Below, piece after piece: positions 26,331-33,987 of a stretch of DNA of 48,133 nt. The stretch comes from Acidobacteriaceae bacterium. GTDB taxonomy: Bacteria > Acidobacteriota > Terriglobia > Terriglobales > Acidobacteriaceae. Where the stretch lies: NCBI GenBank assembly GCA_003162935.1, contig PLUW01000023.1:13588-61720 (forward strand), written 5' to 3'. A model generated the notes under the pieces. That model was given only the letters and a program-made list of their open reading frames with translations. It made no database searches and was not told the origin of the DNA. Position numbers and translations under genes: made by a program. Every line of letters starts with the position of its first letter. Position 1 is the stretch's first letter.

Positions 26331-27290
26331 ATGGCGTCGTTTTCAGGGCCAACAAGCAAATTCCGGTCTCTGCCTGTGGCGACGGTTCGTCTTATAGTTC
26401 GTCTTGTAGTTTGCCTTCTGGCATTTCTGCTGGCTGCCAGCCGCGCAGACGGCCAAAGCACCCAGCCCGAAGTCCTGACCGAACCGCTGCAGGCGGACGC
26501 CATCATGGCGCGGGTGGCCGCCAACCAGGATCGCAGCGAGGCTTCGCGGAAGGATTTCGTCTACAAACAGCACATCCACATCGCCACCCATAAGCCCGAT
26601 AGCAGAATGATGCGCGAAGAAAACGCCGATTACGACGTGGCGCTTCGGCCGGACGGAACCAACAGGCAGCTCAAATTGCTTACCGGGCGCTATTGGAACA
26701 AAGACAAGTATGTGGACTTTCAAGGCGAGCCTGCGCCCGTGCCGGGCAGCACGAATGCGGACCTGATTCACAACTTGCGCAACCACGAGCCTGTGCCCGA
26801 GGCCGGCAGAACGGATGCGGATTTAATCCGCAACTTACGCGACCACCTCTTGAACGACAATTCCAAGAACGGCTTGGCGCATGACCTCTTTCCGCTCACC
26901 TCCGAGGAGCAGAAAGACTATGACTTCAAGCTTCTTGGGCAGGAGGTCGAGGCGGGACGCAACGTCTACCACATCGCCTTCGCGCCCAAGGACACGCAAG
27001 AACCAACCTGGTCGGGCGAAGCATTCATCGATGCCGCGGAATTCCAGCCCGTTCGGGTGTTCACCAGAATGTCGCGGCGCATCCCCTATTTGGTGCGGAC
27101 GATGTGGTTCGATCTGCCTGGATTCGGGTTCAACGTGGTCTACGAGCGCCAGGAAGACGGAGTGTGGTTTCCTTCGATCTTCGGAACCGAGTTCCGGCTC
27201 CACGTGGGCCCCCTGTTCTTCTTCAATCGGGACGTTTCGATTTCGCTGGAAAATTCGGGGTTTAAACATGCGCAGGTGGAGACCCCGTAA
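26331..27290 (+). CDS. Secreted protein with internal 20-residue tandem repeat
   Basis: 319 residues, exported (hydrophobic LIVRLVVCLLAFLLAASRADG). The mature part resembles acidobacterial proteins of the outer-membrane lipoprotein sorting/LolA-like type in shape (beta-rich, VYHIAFAPKD, WSGEAFIDAAEFQPVRVFTR, VVYERQEDGVWFPS), but I cannot name a family with confidence. Residues about 133-172 are a tandem duplication (ADLIHNLRNH and ADLIRNLRDH). Start at ATG 26331, with GAGG about 11 bases upstream. Confidence 0.75.
   Translation: MASFSGPTSKFRSLPVATVRLIVRLVVCLLAFLLAASRADGQSTQPEVLTEPLQADAIMARVAANQDRSEASRKDFVYKQHIHIATHKPDSRMMREENADYDVALRPDGTNRQLKLLTGRYWNKDKYVDFQGEPAPVPGSTNADLIHNLRNHEPVPEAGRTDADLIRNLRDHLLNDNSKNGLAHDLFPLTSEEQKDYDFKLLGQEVEAGRNVYHIAFAPKDTQEPTWSGEAFIDAAEFQPVRVFTRMSRRIPYLVRTMWFDLPGFGFNVVYERQEDGVWFPSIFGTEFRLHVGPLFFFNRDVSISLENSGFKHAQVETP
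26727..26846 (+). repeat. 60-bp tandem duplication inside CDS
   Basis: Units 26727-26786 and 26787-26846 are directly adjacent, both 60 bp, and match at 47 of 60 positions by my count. They keep frame and encode two 20-residue units. Confidence 0.85.
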
Positions 27291-27583
27291 CGGTTGTGGG
27301 CCGGGGATCTCGCCTCCATCTCCGAGATGGAAGTCGGCAATTTCGATCTCCCACGTTTCCTGGAGCAAAATTCTGCCGACCTGTGATCTCTGTCACTGCG
27401 GACCGTGGCGAACGGAATAGCCTTGATTTGCAAGGCTCCGTCTCTCCGAAGAGCTGTTCCTACCCATCGGAACGCAACACCCCCGAGACGAGTTCCAAGC
27501 AACTGCGCCTCCCGAACCGCGCGCGCTTTTCCGTCGGATCGCAAGGCGAGCTGCCCACTGCAACTCTAAGGAGAATCGATCCC

Positions 27584-28015
27584 ATGACTGTACGCAAGAT
27601 TTTGGTTGGATCGTTGCTTCTGCTTGCCGGCGGTTTTCTTGGTTCCGCGCAACAGGCGGGAATCCGGGAGGTTCCGATCAAGAACGTCGACCCCACCTCC
27701 GGGCTAAAGATGTACCGGAATTACTGTGCGGCCTGTCACGGCACGGACGGCAAAGGAACCGGACCGGCTGCCAAGGCTTTGAAAACCTCGCCCGGTGACC
27801 TGACAACTCTCGCCCAGCGCAATCACGGGAAATTCCCGGCAAAGTATGTTCACCAGGCGATCCTCGGCGATGCCGAGCCTGCTCCGCATGCCAACCAGGG
27901 CATGCCTGCCTGGAGCGGTTTGTTTCTTTCCATCAGTGGGTCGCCGGTGCCGCAAGCCGAAGTGGAACAGCGGGCCTTCAATCTCACCACGTATGTGAAA
28001 TCTCTGCAGCAATGA
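27584..28015 (+). CDS. Exported c-type cytochrome
   Basis: 143 residues with a signal peptide (KILVGSLLLLAGGFLGSA), so periplasmic. The heme site is CAACH in MYRNYCAACHGTDGKGTGPA and the distal Met is probably that in NQGMPAWSG; a class I small cytochrome c. ATG at 27584 has AAGGAG about ten bases upstream. The 290 bp upstream hold no gene I can support. It ends 12 bp from the convergent ilvD stop. Confidence 0.9.
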   Translation: MTVRKILVGSLLLLAGGFLGSAQQAGIREVPIKNVDPTSGLKMYRNYCAACHGTDGKGTGPAAKALKTSPGDLTTLAQRNHGKFPAKYVHQAILGDAEPAPHANQGMPAWSGLFLSISGSPVPQAEVEQRAFNLTTYVKSLQQ

Positions 28016-28027
28016 ACGTGGGCCGGG

Positions 28028-29704
28028 TTACTTGCTGGGGGTCGTAATTGCGCCTTCTGACGCCGACCGAACTAGGGCGGCGTACTTGGCGAAGACTCCG
28101 GTCTTGTACCGCGGGGCCGGTGGCTTCCATTCCGCCATGCGGCGTGCGATCTCGGCGTCGGAAATTTCCAATTCCAGTTTGCGGATTTTAGTGTCGATGG
28201 TGATTTTGTCGCCTTCGTGGATGGCGGCGATTGGACCGCCCAGCGCCGCTTCTGGAGCCACATGGCCGACCATCAGGCCTCGGGTCGCTCCGCTGAAGCG
28301 TCCGTCGGTGAGCAAGGCTACGCTTTCGCCCAGGCCCTCGCCTACGATCGCGGCGGTTACGCTCAACATTTCGCGCATGCCGGGTCCGCCCTTGGGACCT
28401 TCGTAGCGAATCACTACCACGTCTCCGGCTTTGATCTGCTTGCTGGTCACGGCTTGCATGGCGGCTTCTTCGGAATCAAAGACTCGTGCGGGGCCGGTGT
28501 GCGAGCCGCGTTCGTGGCCTGTCATCTTTAGAACCCCACCCCCCGGAGCTAAATTGCCTTTCACTATGACCAGACCGCCTGTGGTTTTCAGCGGCTTGCT
28601 CAAGGGAGCGATTACGGTTTGTCCGGCGGTCTCTATGGCTTGGTTCGCCTCTTCGGCAAAGGTCTTCCCGGTCACGGTCATTGCTGAGCCATCGACGTGC
28701 TTGCCTTCCAGCAGGCGCTTGGCGATTAGCTGAATCCCTCCGGCGGCATCCACGTCGGCGGCCACATGTTTTCCGGCGGGCTTTAGATCGGCCAGCAGCG
28801 GCGTACGTTCGCTGACGCGCTGAAAATCGTCGATATCGAGCGGCAGGCCCATTTCGCGCGAGATTGCCAGCAGGTGAAGCACGGCATTGGTCGAGCCTCC
28901 CGTTGTCGCCACGCCCGCGATCGCGTTCTCGAACGCGGCGTGCGTCAGAATGTCGCTGGGACGGATCCCCCGCTTCAGAAGATTCATCACCACTTCGCCA
29001 CAGCGGAACGAAACCTCGTCCTTGCGCGGATCCATGGCTGGAATTCCATTGAAGCCCATGGGCGAGAGGCCGATGAATTCCATCACCGTGCTCATTGTGT
29101 TGGCGGTGTACTGGCCGCCGCACGCGCCGGCTCCCGGACACGCCACATTTTCCAGCGCCAGCAGATCGGCGTCGCTCATCTTGCCTGCCGCGTTGGCGCC
29201 CACGGCCTCGAATACATCCTGAACGGTAACGTCTTTGCCGCGAAACTTTCCGGGCATGATGGTCCCGCCATAGAGCACCAGACCGGGCAGGTTCATGCGC
29301 GCCAGCGCCATGGCGGCGGCGGGAATGGTCTTGTCACATCCCACGATGCACACTGCGGCGTCGAAAAGCTGCCCGCGGCAGACCAGTTCGATGGAATCGG
29401 CAATCACCTCGCGGCTTACCAGCGACGCCTTCATGCCTTCGGTGCCCATGGTCTCGCCGTCGGAAATGGCGATGGTGTTGAACTCCATCGGCGTGCCGCC
29501 GGCGGCGCGGATGCCCTCTTTTACCTTGGCAGAAAGCCGCCGCAGGTGGAAGTTGCAGGGCATGGTTTCGATCCAGGTGTTGGCGACTGCGATCAGCGGC
29601 TTGGCGAGGTCGGCGTCGGTGAAGCCGATGGCTTTGTACATGGCGCGAGCCGGAGCCTGGTCGCGTCCGTCGGTGATTTGGCGACTGATGTGTTTGAGGT
29701 CCAT
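28028..29704 (-). CDS. ilvD: Dihydroxy-acid dehydratase
   Basis: Third enzyme of valine/isoleucine synthesis, dehydrating 2,3-dihydroxy acids with an Fe-S cluster. The 558-residue protein has the cluster cysteines in TMPCNFHLR, VGCDKTIPAA and GACGGQYTANTM, and family motifs ATGGSTNAVLHLLA and DGRFSGATRG. It lies downstream of ilvC on the same strand, 93 bp apart. No Shine-Dalgarno precedes the ATG; instead a terminator-like hairpin with six Ts ends four bases before it, so expression may depend on read-through or antitermination. Confidence 0.97.
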   Translation of the reverse strand: MDLKHISRQITDGRDQAPARAMYKAIGFTDADLAKPLIAVANTWIETMPCNFHLRRLSAKVKEGIRAAGGTPMEFNTIAISDGETMGTEGMKASLVSREVIADSIELVCRGQLFDAAVCIVGCDKTIPAAAMALARMNLPGLVLYGGTIMPGKFRGKDVTVQDVFEAVGANAAGKMSDADLLALENVACPGAGACGGQYTANTMSTVMEFIGLSPMGFNGIPAMDPRKDEVSFRCGEVVMNLLKRGIRPSDILTHAAFENAIAGVATTGGSTNAVLHLLAISREMGLPLDIDDFQRVSERTPLLADLKPAGKHVAADVDAAGGIQLIAKRLLEGKHVDGSAMTVTGKTFAEEANQAIETAGQTVIAPLSKPLKTTGGLVIVKGNLAPGGGVLKMTGHERGSHTGPARVFDSEEAAMQAVTSKQIKAGDVVVIRYEGPKGGPGMREMLSVTAAIVGEGLGESVALLTDGRFSGATRGLMVGHVAPEAALGGPIAAIHEGDKITIDTKIRKLELEISDAEIARRMAEWKPPAPRYKTGVFAKYAALVRSASEGAITTPSK

Positions 29705-29707
29705 GAG

Positions 29708-29750
29708 AAAAAAGCTACTGGCTTCTAGCTGCTGGCTAGAAGCTAGTAGC
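29708..29750 (-). terminator. Terminator-like hairpin directly before ilvD start
   Basis: On the minus strand GCTACTAGCTTCTAGC (29750-29735) pairs with GCTAGAAGCCAGTAGC (29729-29714) with one mismatch and a 5-base loop, followed by six Ts (29713-29708), CTC and the ilvD ATG. Shape is that of a rho-independent terminator or attenuator, but its words also resemble the interspersed repeat families of the window. Confidence 0.65.
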
Positions 29751-29797
29751 CAGCGGCTTGGTTACGCGTTGACTGCTTTCCGTTCCGTTGCGCTTAC

Positions 29798-30805
29798 CTA
29801 CGCGCTCTTCTTCTCCGCGGGCAACCACGACATCATCTTCCGCAATTGCTCGCCGACTTCCTCGATCTGGTGGCGTTTCGCTCCCTCGCGCAGCTTGGCG
29901 AATTTCTTTCCGCCCTTCTTGTTCTCCTTAATCCATTCTTTGGCGAACGAGCCGTTCTGGATTTGCTTCAGAACTTTCTTCATCGCCTTGCGAGTGTTGT
30001 CTCCGACCACCATTTCGCCGCGGGTCAGGTCGCCGTATTCCGCAGTGTTCGAAATTGAATAGCGCATACGGCTCAAGCCACCTTCGTAGATCAGGTCGAT
30101 GATCAGCTTCATCTCGTGCACGCACTCGAAGTAGGCGATCTCGGGAGCGTAGCCGGCATTGACCAGAGTCTCGAATCCTTTTTGCATTAGCGAAGTGAGG
30201 CCGCCGCAGAGGACTGCCTGTTCTCCGAAGAGGTCGCTCTCCGTTTCTTCTTTGAAAGTCGTCTGCAACACGCCGGCCCGGGTCGAACCGATGCCGTGCG
30301 CGTAGCTGAGCGCGAATTCATGGGCGCGCTTACTTGCGTCCTGATGGATCGCGAGCAACGCGGGCACGCCTCCGCCCTGGGCGTAGACTCGGCGCACTAA
30401 ATGGCCGGGCCCCTTGGGAGCGATCATAACCACGTCCACATCTTTGGGAGGCTTGATGGTTTTGAAGTGGATGGAGAAGCCGTGCGAGAATCCGAGAATT
30501 TTGCCCTTGCGCAGATGCGGCTTGATGGCCGACTCATAGAAGTCGGCTTGGGTCTCGTCCGGTGTCAGAATCTGGAGATAATCGGCGCGCTTGGCGGCCT
30601 CGGAGGGAGCGACGACCGTCATGCCGTCGGCACGCGCCTGCTTGGCCGAGCCGCGCTCGGGATCGAGACCGATGATAACTTCGTATCCGCTGTCGCGGAG
30701 GTTCTGCGCCTGTGCGTGTCCCTGGGAACCGTAGCCGAACACGGCGATGGTTTTGCCCTTGAGCGCGGAGGGATTGGCGTCGTTCTGATAAAAGACTGTG
30801 GCCAC
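29798..30805 (-). CDS. ilvC: Ketol-acid reductoisomerase (class I)
   Basis: Second common enzyme of branched-chain amino acid synthesis; isomerises and reduces acetohydroxy acids with NAD(P)H and Mg. The 335 residues match class I length: Rossmann loop [17 protein letters not shown], metal and substrate residues in [15 protein letters not shown] and [20 protein letters not shown], and the C-terminal knotted domain. The GTG start at 30805 has AAGGAG seven bases upstream; the frame is open further up but without homology. First gene of an ilvC-ilvD unit with a promoter and palindrome upstream. Confidence 0.97.
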   Translation of the reverse strand: MATVFYQNDANPSALKGKTIAVFGYGSQGHAQAQNLRDSGYEVIIGLDPERGSAKQARADGMTVVAPSEAAKRADYLQILTPDETQADFYESAIKPHLRKGKILGFSHGFSIHFKTIKPPKDVDVVMIAPKGPGHLVRRVYAQGGGVPALLAIHQDASKRAHEFALSYAHGIGSTRAGVLQTTFKEETESDLFGEQAVLCGGLTSLMQKGFETLVNAGYAPEIAYFECVHEMKLIIDLIYEGGLSRMRYSISNTAEYGDLTRGEMVVGDNTRKAMKKVLKQIQNGSFAKEWIKENKKGGKKFAKLREGAKRHQIEEVGEQLRKMMSWLPAEKKSA

Positions 30806-30860
30806 GGGAAAACTCCTTAATGGATGTAGGCTGAATTGCCGAATTATGTTGGGAAAGCCG

Positions 30861-30882
30861 AAACCGACCAATCGGTCGGTTT
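30861..30882. promoter_or_regulatory. Perfect 9-bp palindrome upstream of ilvC, operator candidate
   Basis: AAACCGACC and GGTCGGTTT separated by AATC. It overlaps the expected transcription start of the ilvC promoter, a typical repressor site position, and the ACCGACC/GGTCGGT core resembles TetR-family operators. It could instead act as an RNA hairpin in the leader. Confidence 0.6.
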
Positions 30883-30887
30883 TAGAA

Positions 30888-30917
30888 ATGCTACTCACCT
30901 TGGCGTGTTGATGTCAA
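30888..30917 (-). promoter_or_regulatory. Sigma70-type promoter of ilvC
   Basis: On the minus strand TTGACA (30917-30912) and TAGCAT (30893-30888) are 18 bp apart. The predicted start is near 30881, giving a leader of about 75 bases before the ilvC GTG. Confidence 0.65.
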
Positions 30918-30919
30918 CT

Positions 30920-30947
30920 CCAGATTCATGGGTCCAGATTCATGGGT
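30920..30947 (+). repeat. 14-bp tandem duplication
   Basis: CCAGATTCATGGGT occurs twice without a gap (30920-30933, 30934-30947), just upstream of the ilvC promoter. Confidence 0.8.
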
Positions 30948-30996
30948 GTCTGCGCTAGATCGACGATTCCAAGCCACTATCGGCCGGTGTCAAGAC

Positions 30997-31347
30997 TCAA
31001 AATTCGAAGTACGATCCGGCACCTGCTGGAGGCGCAGCGCCCCCGGTTCCAGTCGCCGGGAGCAACCCTTCTTCAATCCCATGCAGACTTTCCCAAGCGG
31101 CTTCGGTGAGGGACGGGTCGGCGCCAACAATATCGCGGATCATTTGCCAGGCCGCGAGGTTGAGCGCACCCTCCGGCGCCGGTCCCATGGCCAGCGAAAC
31201 CGAGCATTGCGGGCAGAAACAGATGCGCTGGGCCGAGGATTTCTGCCGCGGCCTTACACCCGTCGTCTGTGCGAACACAAACACGGCCACCGATTTTTGT
31301 CCGGCCTCGATCTCACGGCTGCAGCGAAGGCAATACAAATTGTCCAA
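30997..31347 (-). CDS. Zinc-ribbon-like hypothetical protein
   Basis: 116 residues with two CxxC pairs (LYCLRCSREIEAG and ICFCPQCSVSLAMG) placed like the ligands of a zinc ribbon, then a helical segment (ALNLAAWQMIRDIVGADPSL) and a Gly/Pro/Ala-rich tail. Probably a small nucleic-acid- or protein-binding zinc protein; function unknown. TTG at 31347 is chosen because AGGAG lies nine bases upstream and the first CxxC follows immediately; a TTG at 31398 is also in frame. Confidence 0.65.
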   Translation of the reverse strand: MDNLYCLRCSREIEAGQKSVAVFVFAQTTGVRPRQKSSAQRICFCPQCSVSLAMGPAPEGALNLAAWQMIRDIVGADPSLTEAAWESLHGIEEGLLPATGTGGAAPPAGAGSYFEF

Positions 31348-31440
31348 AGACTCCGTCTCCTGTTGTCCACAAAGTTCTGTTCCCGTTACTGTCTCCAAGA
31401 CCCTGCCGTTCGCACAAGTATGCAGAAAGATTCCCGCACA

Positions 31441-31537
31441 CTAAGAAAACTCTGATTAAGTCCCGGTTTCCCCCGTGCACCCCTGTGTACCCTGTGGTTC
31501 ATGCTCTTTGCCGACACTTAATCAGAATTTTCCTAAG
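31441..31537. repeat. MITE-like element with about 20-bp inverted ends
   Basis: Left arm 31441-31461 and right arm 31516-31537 are inverted copies sharing TCTGATTAAGT/ACTTAATCAGA plus a flanking AAAA/TTTT block, with a few mismatches. The centre holds the word GTGTACCCTGTGGT (31485-31498), found identically inside mnmG. No ORF inside. Together with the remaining bases it fills the gap between the zinc-ribbon and Nudix genes. Confidence 0.7.
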
Positions 31538-31605
31538 GATCGTCAACTCCCCGTGAACCAAGCTTTGCTCTAGGCAGAAGTGGAGGCATCGCGCACTCTA
31601 CTGAC

Positions 31606-32439
31606 ATGGGTGTCCGAATCTCCGCAAAGTTCTTGCCACCGGCGCGGCGTTTGAAAGTGCGTCAGGAGGTCGCTGCCGTTTGCTACCGCGTGGGCGGACG
31701 CGGCATCGAATTCTTGCTGGTGCAGACCCGCGGCGGCCGTTGGATCTTCCCCAAAGGCGGCGTCGAACGCGGCCTAACACGCGCCCAATCCGCGGCCCTG
31801 GAGGCCTTTGAAGAGGCTGGCGTTCATGGCCGGATCGAAGCGGCCGCCTTCGCGCGTTATTTCAAGAGCGGACGTATACCGCCATTCGCAACAAAGAATC
31901 AGCGGGCTGACGCCAGATCTGCCGAGGAAGAGTCCAGCGTCAGCGCCTACCTCTGCGAAGTCACCCGGCTTGAACCGCCCCAGGAATCGAACCGCAAGCC
32001 CACCTGGTTTTCCGCGGAAAAAACGAAACAACGCCTGCTCAAGAATCGCGAACCGGAATTCGGAGCCGAACTTGTCCGCGTCGTCGACCGTGCTGCCGCA
32101 CGCATCCGGCGATTGCACGGAGGCTCCGCGCACCCAAGGGGTCACACCCAGCCTGCTCCGGGCAAGAAAGAGGCGTTGCAAGAAGTTCACTTCGATGCCT
32201 TCGAAATCGCTCGCCGGCACGGCTTGGCTGCCGCCTACGCCCGCCACCTTGACCGTGAACACGCTGACGATCGCTCGGCCGCCAGCCCTCCGTTCGCGTC
32301 CAACCGGCCCACGTTGCGATTGCAGGGCGGAACTGCCTCGGAACGCAGCTTGCTGCAAAAAGTGCAGTTCATCGACGACGCCCGCCCCGCGAATGGCAGC
32401 AAAGCTCCCGCGAAATCGCCACGGAGCCGCGGGCAATAG
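31606..32439 (+). CDS. Nudix hydrolase with C-terminal extension
   Basis: 277 residues. The Nudix domain (residues 20-145) contains WIFPKGGVERGLTRAQSAAL followed by EAFEEAGV; the box keeps the catalytic EE and upstream Glu but has Leu where the usual Arg precedes the first Glu (REx2EE is LEAFEE). This resembles diphosphoinositol-polyphosphate or diadenosine-polyphosphate hydrolases. Residues 150-277 are basic, Ala-rich and low-complexity, without a known domain. ATG at 31606; no close Shine-Dalgarno. Confidence 0.8.
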   Translation: MGVRISAKFLPPARRLKVRQEVAAVCYRVGGRGIEFLLVQTRGGRWIFPKGGVERGLTRAQSAALEAFEEAGVHGRIEAAAFARYFKSGRIPPFATKNQRADARSAEEESSVSAYLCEVTRLEPPQESNRKPTWFSAEKTKQRLLKNREPEFGAELVRVVDRAAARIRRLHGGSAHPRGHTQPAPGKKEALQEVHFDAFEIARRHGLAAAYARHLDREHADDRSAASPPFASNRPTLRLQGGTASERSLLQKVQFIDDARPANGSKAPAKSPRSRGQ

Positions 32440-32517
32440 TCCTCCAACGCCACATCAACCCAGCCGCGGACATTCCCCTGTAGAGCAAACGCCCATTCCG
32501 CGATACCATCTCTGATA

Positions 32518-33144
32518 ATGCTTCGCGACGCCATTGCCGAACCACGTCAGGAACCCCGGCAGGAACCTCGTCAGGAGATCCTGCGCACCGCCGCTCGCCT
32601 CTTTCAGCAGCGGGGATACGATGCCACTTCCATGAACGATGTCGCCGCCGCGCTCAAGCTTTCCAAAGGCGGTCTCTATCATCACTTCGAGTCGAAAGAC
32701 GAAATCCTGTTCCACATCATGTCGCACGCCATGCAGATCACCGAGGACCGCGTCATCAATGTGGTGCGCCGCATCGACGGCGCTCGCGTGGATGCAGTCG
32801 AAGAACGCCTGCGCACGCTGATCCGGCTGCACATACAGGTTGTGCTCAGTCCCGAAGACCGCGAGATTACGGTCATGCTGCACGAGAATCATCCATTACC
32901 GCCGGCGCTGCGCCGCAAGATCAACGCGCGCAAGAAAGACTACGTGCATTTCGTCGAGAACTTAATCGCCGAGGTTCAGCGCAAGCGCGGCTCTAAGTCC
33001 CCGGTCACGCCGCGCGCGGCCGCGTTTGCCTTGGTCGGCATGATCAACTGGATCTATCAGTGGTATAAGCCCGATGGCTCGCTCACCGGAGAGGCGCTGG
33101 TGCAGCAATACACGGATATCTTCTTTCGCGGAGCCGTGGGATAG
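32518..33144 (+). CDS. TetR family transcriptional regulator
   Basis: 208 residues. The N-terminal helix-turn-helix is ILRTAARLFQQRGYDATSMN followed by DVAAALKLSKGGLYHHFESK, the TetR signature; the rest is a helical ligand-binding domain with MINWIYQWYKPDG near the end, as in regulators of fatty-acid or acyl-CoA genes. The N terminus carries three EPRQ repeats encoded by 12-bp tandem units. Nearby candidate targets are the palindrome at ilvC and the cupin gene that follows. Effector unknown. Confidence 0.92.
   Translation: MLRDAIAEPRQEPRQEPRQEILRTAARLFQQRGYDATSMNDVAAALKLSKGGLYHHFESKDEILFHIMSHAMQITEDRVINVVRRIDGARVDAVEERLRTLIRLHIQVVLSPEDREITVMLHENHPLPPALRRKINARKKDYVHFVENLIAEVQRKRGSKSPVTPRAAAFALVGMINWIYQWYKPDGSLTGEALVQQYTDIFFRGAVG
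32539..32574 (+). repeat. Three 12-bp tandem units in TetR gene
   Basis: Units at 32539, 32551 and 32563 follow GAACCNCGKCAG and encode EPRQ three times just before the helix-turn-helix. Confidence 0.8.
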
Positions 33145-33157
33145 TTTTCAGCTCCCG

Positions 33158-33493
33158 GTGTCGCATTTCGTGAGTCACTTCTTCCAGATCGGCGATCTCT
33201 CCCGCCTGCGAGCCGAAAAGGGCAAACTCTACCTGGAGTTCCTCCGCGTCCCCGCCATGAGCGCCTGCGTCTACGTTCTGCCGAAGGGCGGCACCGATCC
33301 GCAGAAGCCGCATCGCGAAGATGAGATGTACTACGTCATCCGCGGACGTGCCCGTATGCAAATCGGCTCCGACCACGCCGAGGTGCGTGCCGGTTCCGTA
33401 ATTTTCGTCGAGGCGGAACGGGAGCATCGGTTCTACGACATCGAGGAGGAACTGGAAGTCCTCGTTTTCTTTGCGCCTGCCGAGCAGGAATAG
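33158..33493 (+). CDS. Small cupin-domain protein
   Basis: 111 residues forming a single cupin: the motif 1 region around KPHREDEMYYVIRGRARMQI gives candidate metal ligands His and Glu, and motif 2 is around VRAGSVIFVEAEREHRFYDI with the second His. Such proteins are dioxygenases, isomerases or sensors. Start is uncertain: GTG at 33158 or 33170, neither with a good Shine-Dalgarno. It begins 13 bp after the TetR stop and may be co-transcribed with it. Confidence 0.82.
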   Translation: MSHFVSHFFQIGDLSRLRAEKGKLYLEFLRVPAMSACVYVLPKGGTDPQKPHREDEMYYVIRGRARMQIGSDHAEVRAGSVIFVEAEREHRFYDIEEELEVLVFFAPAEQE

Positions 33494-33497
33494 GGAA

Positions 33498-33579
33498 GGT
33501 GTCAGGTGTCATTTCTCCTGTGTCGGAGAACCTGGCGCGAACCGCCTTTCCTGAGACCTGAGACCCAACACCTGACACC
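33498..33579. repeat. Interspersed repeat with 12-bp inverted arms (CAGGTGT family)
   Basis: GGTGTCAGGTGT (33498-33509) and ACACCTGACACC (33568-33579) are perfect complements. Related to the element at 39341-39433. Confidence 0.85.
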
Positions 33580-33580
33580 T

Positions 33581-33619
33581 GAAAAGAGAACAGCCCGCAA
33601 GCTTTTCAGCCTGCGGGCT
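33581..33619 (-). terminator. Terminator-like hairpin, minus strand
   Basis: AGCCCGCA (33619-33612 on the minus strand) pairs perfectly with TGCGGGCT (33599-33592), followed by a T-rich tract (33591-33581). It probably ends transcription coming from the glycosyltransferase gene. Confidence 0.55.
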
Positions 33620-33811
33620 GCCCGGTGGACTGTTTCGGATTGACTGAGGTGGTCACTCTCGTGGCCCCTCGCTAGTTCCGGTGCCGGGCACAGCGTGTGC
33701 TCGGCGGATCAGACTTTATCAATCAGCCCATACTCACGGATTGTTTGCGAGAGAATGTTCCCGATTCCCCCGACCAAAGGTTCCTCGAGAACTCCGCTTA
33801 GAGCAACCGCC

Positions 33812-33874
33812 CTAAGACTCAGCCACCTCACCTGGTCTGGTAATGCCACAACTATGAGAATCCGAACTTTGCAT
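33812..33874 (-). CDS. Possible 20-residue ORF with strong Shine-Dalgarno
   Basis: ATG at 33874 is preceded by AAAGGAGG at seven bases spacing, the best ribosome site of this gap, yet the frame stops after 20 codons (polar, one Cys). A neighbouring frame remains open for about 50 more codons with protein-like composition (VALPDQVRWLSLRAVALSGV) ending at 33709, but has no start near the site. Micropeptide, decayed gene or frameshifted gene are all possible. Confidence 0.25.
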   Translation of the reverse strand: MQSSDSHSCGITRPGEVAES

Positions 33875-33966
33875 CCGACCACCTCCTTTCCGGTGTACGC
33901 GCAGAGTACAAAAAATCCGGGGCTGGAGTCAACGGCACTGAGGTGGCGTACCGGAAGAGGCAATAG

Positions 33967-33987
33967 CTCTCAGCTGTCAGCTCTGAG
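33967..33987. repeat. Repeat word supplying the stop codon of the GT-C gene
   Basis: CTCTCAGCTGTCAGCTCTGAG-type element with CTCAG/CTGAG arms. The stop codon of the glycosyltransferase gene (33979-33977) lies inside it, so the element defines the C terminus of that protein. Confidence 0.55.

Larger units (their letters stand above)
33494..33976. other. Repeat-rich intergenic region after cupin gene
   Basis: About 480 bp holding a 12-bp inverted repeat element (33498-33579), a terminator-like hairpin (33592-33619) and a possible SD-led mini ORF on the minus strand (33874-33812). No full-length gene is convincing. It separates the convergent TetR-cupin pair and the glycosyltransferase gene. 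Confidence 0.6.
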
